Origin: Alphaproteobacteria bacterium
GTDB taxonomy: Bacteria > Pseudomonadota > Alphaproteobacteria > Sphingomonadales > Sphingomonadaceae
Assembly: GCA_018828205.1 (NCBI GenBank)
Contig: JAHJWA010000417.1
Coordinates: 1-6,285, forward strand
Direction of reading: 5' to 3'
Length of the DNA: 6,285 bases
Positions 1 to 5,710 of this stretch are shown here, one piece after another (within the stretch, counting starts at the first letter, position 1; each line of letters begins with the position of its first letter). The notes under the pieces are model-generated. The model had not been told where the DNA came from, did no database searches, and saw nothing but the letters and a program-made list of their open reading frames with translations. Both the position numbers and the translations under genes were made by a program.

Positions 1-8
1 ACCGCAAC

Positions 9-37
9 TTGCGCTGCGATCGGAATTCTGGAATAAA
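9..37 (+). promoter_or_regulatory. Possible sigma70-type promoter for the small membrane protein gene
   Basis: TTGCGC at 9-14 and AATAAA at 32-37 are separated by exactly 17 bases, and this is the most A/T-rich stretch near the start of the window. The -35 half matches consensus only in TTG. The -10 half matches four of six positions. A transcript would begin near 44, giving a leader of about 28 nt that contains the GGGAG ribosome binding site at 59-63. It is a visual match only; no upstream gene is visible to test whether 72-467 is instead co-transcribed. Confidence 0.3.
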
Positions 38-71
38 TCACTTCGGGACAGGAAAAATGGGAGCCGCACCG

Positions 72-467
72 ATGAACAGGGCGATCGAGAACCGCGCACG
101 CGACCGCAAGGTCACCGCGCATATCGCGGACCACCACGAGCACGCGCAGGCCCGCGACTGGCGCAAGTCCATGAGCGACAATGTCGCGCTGGCGCTGATC
201 GTCTACACCGGCCTGCAGATCTTCATGACGGTGAATGCTCTCAAGGCAGGCTTTTCCTCGATCCTCCCCTATATCGCGCTGGTCTTCCTCGTCGGCGGGA
301 TCATCCCCGCCTGCCGCTGGTTCGAGCGTCGCTGGATCAATCTCGACGACACCGAGGCGCACGACCCGCAGCTCGGCGGTGCTTACCACCGCGACCAGAT
401 CGCGCTGTGGGTGCTGGCAATCGGCCTGCCGGTGCTGATGACCGCGGCATTCAAGGCGATCTTCTGA
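72..467 (+). CDS. Small three-helix membrane protein of unknown function
   Basis: I do not recognise the family. From ATG 72 the product is 131 residues. The N-terminal 35 residues are hydrophilic and charged, with a histidine cluster at about 17-26 (HIADHHEHAQ). Three hydrophobic segments follow at about 38-57, 64-83 and 109-128, so it is probably an inner-membrane protein. Between helices 2 and 3 lies a polar loop with CRWFERRWINLDD. ATG 72 is chosen because GGGAG at 59-63 lies 8 bases upstream. An in-frame ATG at 57 (AGGA only 3 bases upstream) would add five residues, and a TTG at 9 would add a further sixteen. Codon usage is GC-rich like the neighbours, which supports real coding. It lies 106 bp upstream of pmbA in the same direction, but nothing in the sequence ties the two functions together. 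Confidence 0.75.
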   Translation: MNRAIENRARDRKVTAHIADHHEHAQARDWRKSMSDNVALALIVYTGLQIFMTVNALKAGFSSILPYIALVFLVGGIIPACRWFERRWINLDDTEAHDPQLGGAYHRDQIALWVLAIGLPVLMTAAFKAIF

Positions 468-490
468 CCGCAGCCTCCTGGCTCCCGCGA

Positions 491-505
491 CGGGGTCGAA
501 CCCCG
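491..505. other. GC-rich hairpin after the small membrane protein gene
   Basis: CGGGG (491-495) and CCCCG (501-505) form a perfect 5-bp stem around a TCGAA loop, 23 bases after the stop at 467. No T tract follows on either strand, so it is not a convincing intrinsic terminator. It could slow polymerase or protect the upstream mRNA end. The rest of 468-573 shows no clear promoter and no strong ribosome binding site for pmbA. Confidence 0.3.
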
Positions 506-573
506 CGGCAATTGCCAAGCGCGGTGTCGCCACCTACCCGGACGGGCATGACTGCTCCCGGAACCCACACGCC

Positions 574-1920
574 ATGATCGACGCCGATACAGCAATCGCG
601 CGCTGCGCCGATCTGGTCGAGACCGCGCGCCGGCTGGGCGCCGATGCCGCCGATGCGGTAACCCGCGCCGAGGCTTCCGAAAGCGTATCGATCCGGCTCG
701 GCAAGCTCGAGGATGTCGAGCGCTCCGAGAGCGAGTCGATCGGGCTGCGCGTCATGATCGGCCAACGCTCGGCCTCGATCCAGACCAGCGATTTCTCCCG
801 CGGAAGCTTCGAGGAACTGGCCGAGCGCGCGCTGGCGATGGCGCGGCTGGCGCCCGCGGATCCCTATTCGGGCCTCGCGCCGCAGGATCGTCTGTTCGCC
901 GGCGAGATGCCCGATCTCGGTCTGCGCGATCCGCACGAACCCAGCCCCGAAGCATTGCGCGAAGCCGCGCTCGAGGCCGAGGACGCGGCGCGTGCAATTG
1001 CGGGCGTTACCAATTCCAACGGCGGCAGCGCCGGCTTTTCGCATTCGGTCGCCGCGCTGGTTACTTCGCACGGCTTCGCACGCGGTTACGAGGCCACCGG
1101 GCATAGCCTTTCGGCCGGCGTGGTCGCCGGGGAGGGCAGCCGGATGCAGACGGATTACGACTATCGCGCCGCGCGCCACCGTGCCGACCTGCCCGCGCCG
1201 GCAGAGATCGGCGCCGAGGCCGGGCGCCGCACCGTCGCGAAACTCGACCCGGTTTCGATGCCCAGCGGCAAGGTCCCGGTGGTGTTCGATCCGCGCGTCG
1301 GCGGCGGACTGGTCGGGCATCTGCTGGGCGCGATGAGCGGGCCCTCGGTGGCGCGCAAATCGAGCTTCCTGCTGGGCAAGCAGGAGGACGAGCTGTTCGA
1401 TCCGGCGATCCGCATCATCGAAGACCCGCATCGCCCGCGCGGCCTGCGCTCGCGCCCTTTCGACGGCGAAGGACTGCCGACCACCCAGCGCGCGCTGGTC
1501 GAGAACGGCCGCATCTTCGGTTGGTTGACCAATTCCGCTTCGGCGCGCCAGTTGGGCGCACCCCTCAGCGGTCACGCCTCGCGCGGCGGAGGCGGATCGC
1601 CCGGGGTATCGGCGAGCAACATCCATCTGGAGCCCGGAACGCTGTCGCGTGACGAGCTGATTGCCGACATCGCGGATGGCGTGCTGATCACCAGCGTCTT
1701 CGGCCAGGGGGTCAACATGGTCACCGGCGATTACAGCCGCGGCGCCAACGGTTTCCGGATCGTCGACGGACGGATCGCCGGCCCGGTGGCGGAGATCACC
1801 ATCGCGGGCAATCTGCTCGCCATGTTCCGCGCGCTGGTGCCCGCGGACGATCTGGAGATGATCCATTCGGTCAACGTGCCGACGCTGCGCGTCGACGGGA
1901 TGACGGTGGCGGGCGGATGA
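574..1920 (+). CDS. pmbA: TldD/PmbA family protein, PmbA (TldE) type protease subunit
   Basis: The 448-residue product has the usual length of PmbA/TldE. In known members TldE pairs with TldD in a cytosolic metalloprotease that processes small peptides and labile proteins, for example microcin B17 maturation and CcdA antitoxin turnover in E. coli. Visible landmarks are VPVVFDPRVGGGLVGHLLGA at 234-253, KSSFLL at 262-267, RPFDGEG at 294-300, and the very conserved GDYSRGANGF block at 385-394 followed by VAEITIAGNL at 405-414. The HExxxH zinc motif of TldD is absent, as expected for the partner subunit, so the metal site would come from a TldD encoded elsewhere. ATG 574 gives the normal family N-terminus, but no Shine-Dalgarno sequence precedes it. 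The stop overlaps the mscS-type gene start by 4 nt. The family call is firm. The natural substrate here is unknown. Confidence 0.93.
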   Translation: MIDADTAIARCADLVETARRLGADAADAVTRAEASESVSIRLGKLEDVERSESESIGLRVMIGQRSASIQTSDFSRGSFEELAERALAMARLAPADPYSGLAPQDRLFAGEMPDLGLRDPHEPSPEALREAALEAEDAARAIAGVTNSNGGSAGFSHSVAALVTSHGFARGYEATGHSLSAGVVAGEGSRMQTDYDYRAARHRADLPAPAEIGAEAGRRTVAKLDPVSMPSGKVPVVFDPRVGGGLVGHLLGAMSGPSVARKSSFLLGKQEDELFDPAIRIIEDPHRPRGLRSRPFDGEGLPTTQRALVENGRIFGWLTNSASARQLGAPLSGHASRGGGGSPGVSASNIHLEPGTLSRDELIADIADGVLITSVFGQGVNMVTGDYSRGANGFRIVDGRIAGPVAEITIAGNLLAMFRALVPADDLEMIHSVNVPTLRVDGMTVAGG

Positions 1921-3314
1921 TCCCCCGTCTGCCGCCCCTCCTTGCGGCGCTGCTGCTGTTCGCCGCCGGTCCGGCGGGCGCCATGTTGCCCGGGATCGAG
2001 GCTCCCGCCAGCCCCGTCGCTGCAGCGTCGGGCTCGGCGCAGACGATCGAGGATACGCAGGACAGCGGTTCCGACGCGCGCATCGCGGCGCGGATAAGCG
2101 GCATCTTCCGCGAGCTCCCCGCCTTCGCGGAAGTCGATGTCGCGGCCAGCCAGGGCGTCGTCGCGCTCTCGGGCACGGTTCCGGCGACCGAGGATATCGC
2201 CCGCGCCGAAGCGATCGCTGGGCGGGTGTCTGGAGTGGTCACGGTCGAGAACGCGATCAAGCGCGATGTCTCGGTCGATGCCTCGCTGGGCGGACTTGCG
2301 AGCATCGGCGAACGGCTCGACGCGCTGGGCAGGATGCTGCCGCTGCTCGCGATCGCGCTGGGCGTCGCGCTGGCGATCATCCTGCTTGGCTATCTGCTCG
2401 CCGGGCTGACCGGTCTGTGGCGGCGAGTCGCGCCCAATCCCTTTCTTGCCGAACTGATTGCCAGCGCGATCCGCTTCGTCGCGGTGCTGCTGGGCGTGGT
2501 GATCGCGCTCGACATGATCGGGGCGGGCGCGCTGATGGGCGCGGTGCTGGGCGGTGCGGGGGTGATCGGGATCGCGCTGGGCTTCGCGATGCGCGAGACG
2601 ATCGAGAATTACGTCGCCTCGCTGATGCTCAGCCTGCGCCAGCCCTTCCGCGCCAACGAGCTGGTGATGATCGGCGATCTTGAAGGCCGGGTGGTCCGCA
2701 TGACCAGCCGCGCGACGGTGCTGATGACGCTGGAAGGCAATCATCTGCGGATCCCCAATGCGCAGGTGTTCAAGGCGGTGATCGTCAATTTCACCCGCAA
2801 TCCGCAGCGCCGCTTCCAGTTCGAGTTGGGCGTCGATGCCGATGACGACGCCGGCGCCGCGCGCCTGCTGGGCCGCGACACGCTCGCGGGGCTGCCCTTC
2901 GTTCTCGCCGAGCCGCCGCCCGAGGCGCGGATCGTCGAGGTCGGCGATTCCAACGTGCTGATCCGCTTTCTGGGCTGGGTCGACCAGAACGAGAACGACT
3001 GGTTCAAGGCGCAGAGCCTGGCGATCCTGGCGGTCAAGCACGCGCTGGAAAAGGGCGGTTTCGGGCTTCCGGAACCGATCTACCGCCTGCGCTTCGATCC
3101 GCGCTCGGCCACGGTGCCGTTCGAGAACGTCAACGACGTCCGGCGCGAGCGGGATCCTGCTGCCGCCCCCCGGAAGCGCGAGAAACCGGAACGACCCGCG
3201 CCCCCCGCCGACGACCTGCGCCCGGCGGACGAGGTTGCGCAAATGGTCGATGCCGAACGAGCCGAGGGAGCGGGCGAGAACGACCTCCTCGATTCGTCCC
3301 GCCCGGTCGAATAG
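1917..3314 (+). CDS. MscS-family mechanosensitive channel with N-terminal signal peptide and BON domain
   Basis: The 465-residue protein begins with a signal peptide (residues 1 to about 22, hydrophobic LLAALLLFAAG, cleavage near AGA). A BON domain follows at about 52-114, ending GVVALSGTVPATEDIARAEAIAGRVSG... with the typical V-x-N at 109-112. Membrane helices lie at about 139-163 and 182-201, and a glycine/alanine-rich pore helix at about 203-235. Next comes the MscS beta-domain signature (SLRQPFRANELVMIGDLEGRVV, then GNHLRIPNAQVFKAVIVNFTRNP, about 239-296). The last 60 residues are polar and probably disordered. Three helices with an exported N-terminus match MscS topology, placing BON in the periplasm and the vestibule in the cytoplasm. 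The family releases solutes when membrane tension rises. ATG 1917 is kept because it supplies the signal peptide. It overlaps the pmbA stop, which suggests translational coupling; only a weak G-rich stretch precedes it. BON may bind lipid or the cell envelope, which is an inference. Confidence 0.92.
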   Translation: MIPRLPPLLAALLLFAAGPAGAMLPGIEAPASPVAAASGSAQTIEDTQDSGSDARIAARISGIFRELPAFAEVDVAASQGVVALSGTVPATEDIARAEAIAGRVSGVVTVENAIKRDVSVDASLGGLASIGERLDALGRMLPLLAIALGVALAIILLGYLLAGLTGLWRRVAPNPFLAELIASAIRFVAVLLGVVIALDMIGAGALMGAVLGGAGVIGIALGFAMRETIENYVASLMLSLRQPFRANELVMIGDLEGRVVRMTSRATVLMTLEGNHLRIPNAQVFKAVIVNFTRNPQRRFQFELGVDADDDAGAARLLGRDTLAGLPFVLAEPPPEARIVEVGDSNVLIRFLGWVDQNENDWFKAQSLAILAVKHALEKGGFGLPEPIYRLRFDPRSATVPFENVNDVRRERDPAAAPRKREKPERPAPPADDLRPADEVAQMVDAERAEGAGENDLLDSSRPVE

Positions 3315-3315
3315 T

Positions 3316-3346
3316 CCAAGGCCCGTTCAGCCCAGGCCCGTTCAGC
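3316..3346. repeat. Short tandem duplication in the convergent mscS-ppa gap
   Basis: AGGCCCGTTCAGC occurs at 3319-3331 and again at 3334-3346, period 15, each copy preceded by CCA or CC. It fills the 27-bp gap between the mscS-type stop (3312-3314) and the ppa stop, and runs five bases into the stop and last codon of ppa. On the minus strand each copy carries TGA in the same frame (3344-3342 and 3329-3327). No hairpin with a T tract is present here, so termination between the convergent genes is not explained by an intrinsic terminator. Confidence 0.75.
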
Positions 3347-3899
3347 TCTGGTCCGCGGCTTTCGCGGCCTTGGAATCGGTCTCGCGCTGGACCGATTCGA
3401 TCACGATCCGCTTCGCTTCGGCGGCATCGCCCCATTTGCCGATCCGCACCCACTTCTCCTTCTCGAGATCCTTGTAGTGGGTGAAGAAGTGCTCGATCTG
3501 CTCGAAGATGATCGAGGGCAGATCCTTGGTTTCGGCGACATCCGAATAATAGGGGAAAGTGGTGTCGACCGGCACGCAGATCAGCTTCTCGTCGCCGCCG
3601 TGCTCGTCCTCGAGGTTGAGCACCCCGATCGGCCGGGCGCGGACCACGCAGCCGGGAATGAAGGGGCTGCGCGAGATCACCAGCGCGTCGAGCGGATCGC
3701 CATCGGGCGAGAGCGTGTGCGGCACGAAGCCGTAATTGGCCGGGTAGCGCATCGGGGTGTGGAGGATGCGGTCGACGAACAGCGCGCCCGAGGCCTTGTC
3801 GAATTCATACTTCACCGGCTCGCCGCCGGTCGGCACCTCGATGATGACATTGAGGTTGTCGGGCACGTTGTCGCCGGTCGGAATCCTGTCGATACGCAT
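3342..3899 (-). CDS. ppa: Soluble family I inorganic pyrophosphatase
   Basis: This 185-residue cytosolic enzyme hydrolyses pyrophosphate to two phosphates, pulling aminoacylation and nucleic acid synthesis forward. The family I signature DGDPLD is at 66-71. By alignment from memory with the E. coli enzyme, the active-site residues are present: E21, K30, E32, R44, Y56, D66, D68, D71, D98, D103, K105, Y142 and K143. The length is slightly above that of the E. coli enzyme, with a short alanine/lysine-rich tail. The start at 3899 gives the usual MRIDRIP...NVIIEVP opening. The frame stays open upstream to 5285, but that stretch is antisense to hisS and is not part of the gene. It is transcribed away from hisS and converges on the channel gene. 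No strong ribosome binding site is seen, and a second in-frame TGA lies 15 bases past the stop. Confidence 0.97.
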   Translation of the reverse strand: MRIDRIPTGDNVPDNLNVIIEVPTGGEPVKYEFDKASGALFVDRILHTPMRYPANYGFVPHTLSPDGDPLDALVISRSPFIPGCVVRARPIGVLNLEDEHGGDEKLICVPVDTTFPYYSDVAETKDLPSIIFEQIEHFFTHYKDLEKEKWVRIGKWGDAAEAKRIVIESVQRETDSKAAKAADQS

Positions 3900-3941
3900 G
3901 GTTCTGCTCGCTCGCTGGCGGCCCACTCGCGGTCTGTTCTT

Positions 3942-3959
3942 CCCGATCGCGCGACCGGG
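3942..3959. other. Imperfect palindrome in the ppa leader
   Basis: CCCG-A-TCGCGCGA-C-CGGG is an 18-bp dyad with a single mismatched pair (A/C) flanking the perfect TCGCGCGA core. Its nearest base lies 43 bp upstream of the ppa start within the 189-bp divergent region 3900-4088. It could be a protein-binding site or a leader hairpin. CG-rich palindromes arise often by chance in DNA of this composition. I see no strong promoter for ppa in the region. Confidence 0.2.
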
Positions 3960-4053
3960 GCCATCTCGGGCTGCTGGGTGGGGGAGTGGGCCGGAGCCGC
4001 CGCCCAGCCGGAATGGCTGCTGAATCGCCGCGCCTCTAGCGGGCGCAGCGGGA

Positions 4054-4081
4054 TTGCGAAAGAACCAATCGCCGCCTAATC
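4054..4081 (+). promoter_or_regulatory. Possible hisS promoter giving a leaderless or near-leaderless mRNA
   Basis: TTGCGA at 4054-4059 is followed after 16 bases by CTAATC (4076-4081; the overlapping CCTAAT at 4075-4080 is an alternative). A/T content is locally raised around GAAAGAACCAAT. Transcription would start around 4088-4089, at the hisS ATG. This fits the lack of any Shine-Dalgarno sequence in the 20 bases before hisS. The match to consensus is partial and unproven. Confidence 0.3.
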
Positions 4082-4088
4082 GCGCGCC

Positions 4089-5348
4089 ATGGCCAAAACA
4101 TCCTCGAATACTCCCCCCAAGACTCCGGGCGCGATCCGCGGCACGCAGGACATCTTCGGACCCGATGCCGAAGCCTTCGCCTTCGTGACCGAGACCTTTG
4201 AGCGGGTCCGCAAGCTCTACCGCTTCCGCCGCGCCGAGATGCCGGTGTTCGAGAAGACCGAGGTGTTCGCGCGCTCGATCGGCGAGACCACCGATATCGT
4301 CTCCAAGGAGATGTATTCCTTCGAGGATCGCGGCGGCGATTCGCTCACGCTGCGGCCCGAATTCACCGCCGGGATCGCGCGCGCCTATCTCACCAACGGC
4401 TGGCAGCAGCACGCCCCGCTCAAGCTCGCGACCCACGGCCCGCTGTTCCGCTACGAGCGCCCGCAGAAGGGCCGCTACCGCCAATTCCACCAGATCGACG
4501 CCGAGATCATCGGCGCGAGCGAGCCGCAGTCCGATGTCGAGCTGCTGGCGATGGCCGACCAGCTGCTGCGCGAGCTGGGCATTACCGGGGTCACGCTGCA
4601 GCTCAACACGCTCGGCGATGCCGACAGCCGCGACGCCTGGCGCGCCGCGCTGGTCGAGCACTTCCGCGGCGTGAAGGGCGAGCTGAGCGAGGATTCGCAG
4701 GAGCGGCTGGAGAAGAACCCACTTCGCATCCTCGACTCCAAGGACCCGCGCGACCGCCAATTCGTCGCCGATGCGCCGAAGATCGACGCGTTCCTGTCGG
4801 ACGAGGCGCTGGCGTTCTTCGAGCAGGTGACCAGCGGGCTGGATGCGGCCGGAGTGGCGTGGAACCGCGCCGAAAGCCTGGTCCGCGGGCTCGACTATTA
4901 CCGCCACACCGCCTTCGAATTCGTCCCCGACGAAGGCTCGGCGGCAGCGGCGGCGTTGGGGAGCCAGAGCACGGTGCTGGGCGGCGGGCGCTACGACGGG
5001 CTGATGGAATCGCTCGGCGGTCCGGTCACGCCCGCGGTGGGCTGGGCCGCGGGGATCGAGCGGCTGGCGATGCTGGTGGGGGACAAAGCGCCGGACCCGC
5101 TCGAGGCCATCGTGCTGGTCGAGAACGATGCGGGCATGGCGGCCGCGATGCAACTGCTCTCGCGTCTGCGCAACGGCGGGGTGAGCGCCGACATCATGGC
5201 GACCGGCTCGCCCAAGAAGCGCTACGACAAGGCGGTGAAGCAGAACCCGCAGCACATCTTGCGCGTCGACGAGCGCGGCTATCACGGCATGTCGGGCGAG
5301 GGCGACAACGCCAGGATCCTTGCGGCGATCGAAAAATCGTCACCCTGA
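4089..5348 (+). CDS. hisS: Histidyl-tRNA synthetase
   Basis: This class II synthetase of 419 residues charges tRNA-His with histidine using ATP. Near the N-terminus is IRGTQDIFGPD (16-26). Motif 2 is at about 117-142 (GPLFRYERPQKGRYRQFHQI), with the ATP-binding arginine in FRYE. The HisRS-specific segment LVRGLDYYRHTAFE is at 264-277, LGGGRYDGL at 297-305, and motif 3 at about 318-329 (GWAAGIERLAML). The C-terminal anticodon-binding domain runs from about 338 to the end, with GSPKKRYDKAVKQ at 373-385. Length and motif order are those of complete bacterial HisRS. The start gives the usual short charged leader before IRGTQD; no ribosome binding site precedes it. The final residues SSP and the TGA stop are encoded by a palindromic repeat, so the C-terminal tail has probably been remodelled. 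prfA follows in the same direction after 362 bp. Confidence 0.97.
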   Translation: MAKTSSNTPPKTPGAIRGTQDIFGPDAEAFAFVTETFERVRKLYRFRRAEMPVFEKTEVFARSIGETTDIVSKEMYSFEDRGGDSLTLRPEFTAGIARAYLTNGWQQHAPLKLATHGPLFRYERPQKGRYRQFHQIDAEIIGASEPQSDVELLAMADQLLRELGITGVTLQLNTLGDADSRDAWRAALVEHFRGVKGELSEDSQERLEKNPLRILDSKDPRDRQFVADAPKIDAFLSDEALAFFEQVTSGLDAAGVAWNRAESLVRGLDYYRHTAFEFVPDEGSAAAAALGSQSTVLGGGRYDGLMESLGGPVTPAVGWAAGIERLAMLVGDKAPDPLEAIVLVENDAGMAAAMQLLSRLRNGGVSADIMATGSPKKRYDKAVKQNPQHILRVDERGYHGMSGEGDNARILAAIEKSSP

Positions 5349-5426
5349 ACTCGTTTCAGGGCCCATCTCTCATCCTGCCATCCGAGCATGGGGCAAGCTG
5401 GATGCTGAAACGCGTTCAGCATGACG
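5338..5426. repeat. Composite palindromic (REP/BIME-like) element overlapping the hisS stop
   Basis: The 89-bp element starts CGTCA (5338-5342) and ends TGACG (5422-5426). It holds two hairpins. CCCTGAA (5343-5349) pairs with TTCAGGG (5355-5361) around CTCGT. ATGCTGAA (5402-5409) pairs with TTCAGCAT (5415-5422) around ACGCG. The second half read on the minus strand is a diverged copy of the first, so the two form an inverted pair with about 40 bases between them. CCCAT (5362-5366) and ATGGG (5388-5392) can make a third stem in the middle. Elements of this CGTCACCCTGAAC type are, from memory, abundant between genes in sphingomonads. No T tract follows, so it is more likely to stabilise mRNA or impede polymerase than to act as a classical terminator. 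Confidence 0.8.
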
Positions 5427-5435
5427 AGTGGGCGA

Positions 5436-5478
5436 AGCCGGGCGCACAGCCAATCCCGGCTCGGTGGCCGGGATGACG
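5436..5478. repeat. Second palindromic unit with alternative pairings
   Basis: ATCCCGGC (5453-5460) and GCCGGGAT (5467-5474) form a perfect 8-bp stem around TCGGTG, followed by the same TGACG terminus (5474-5478) as the preceding element. Upstream, AGCCGGG (5436-5442) is perfectly complementary to CCCGGCT (5455-5461), so the central segment can pair either way. The CGTCATCCCGGCC end, read on the minus strand, matches a repeat type that I recall as common in alphaproteobacterial intergenic regions. It lies nine bases after the 5338-5426 element, so the two probably belong to one array. Confidence 0.7.
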
Positions 5479-5710
5479 CTGGGCAGCGGTGAAAGACCTT
5501 TCCTCCACGCCGCAGGTTTGGCATGCCGGAACGGAAGAGCTTTCGATCCTCGGTCCGGCCCGCGCTCGCTCGTGTAGGATTCCCTCCCCCCAATGTGTCA
5601 CCCACGCCCATGAAAATCCCGCTTATGTTCCTGTTTTGTAAAACTCCGGCTCTGTTGGATGCAGGCGACACCCCCGTCACCCTGCGTCACCTTTATCGCG
5701 CCTCCCAGGC
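5479..5710 (+). promoter_or_regulatory. Leader region of prfA with several small repeats
   Basis: No convincing gene lies here. The stretch from about 5575 to 5700 is less GC-rich than the flanking genes, as expected for a promoter, but I cannot pick a good -35/-10 pair. Small structures seen are GAAAG-AC-CTTTC (5492-5503), the palindrome GGCATGCC (5520-5527), the dyad GTTTT-GT-AAAAC (5633-5644), and CGTCACC repeated at 5675-5681 and 5685-5691. CGTCACCCTG at 5675-5684 is identical to the first ten bases of the repeat at 5338. A 34-codon reading frame from ATG 5610 ends in TGA at 5714, overlapping the prfA start, but its codon use does not look coding. Confidence 0.4.

Noticed and set aside
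9..71. TTG 9 or ATG 57 as the start of the small membrane protein
   Set aside because: ATG 72 has the better-spaced GGGAG. The TTG start would place the likely promoter inside the gene. ATG 57 remains a minor alternative.
470..512. tRNA T-arm-like sequence on the minus strand (GGGGTTCGACCCC followed by a possible acceptor strand and CCA)
   Set aside because: The loop register is off by one from a real T-arm. No D-arm, anticodon arm or matching 5' acceptor strand lies upstream, so neither a tRNA nor a tRNA-derived attachment site is supported.
512..540. TTGCCA-N17-TACCCG as a pmbA promoter
   Set aside because: The spacing is right, but the -10 half matches consensus at only two positions and is GC-rich.
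451..1866. 471-codon minus-strand reading frame
   Set aside because: It lies opposite the clear PmbA gene. Its composition is repetitive Arg/Gly/Ala/Asp, typical of a shadow frame.
1731..3242. 503-codon minus-strand reading frame
   Set aside because: It is antisense to the MscS-type gene, rich in Arg/Gln/Asp/His, and has no recognisable domain.
3477..4079. 200-codon plus-strand frame across ppa and the hisS upstream region
   Set aside because: It is antisense to a well-defined ppa and shows no family features.
3900..5285. Open minus-strand frame continuous with ppa, which would give a 647-residue protein
   Set aside because: It is antisense to hisS and has no family-like sequence. ppa has a normal complete N-terminus from 3899. 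High GC content keeps antisense frames open.
5343..5361. Intrinsic terminator for hisS
   Set aside because: The stem is good but no T run follows (the next bases are CCCATCTCTC). The stem also contains the stop codon, so a translating ribosome would disrupt it.
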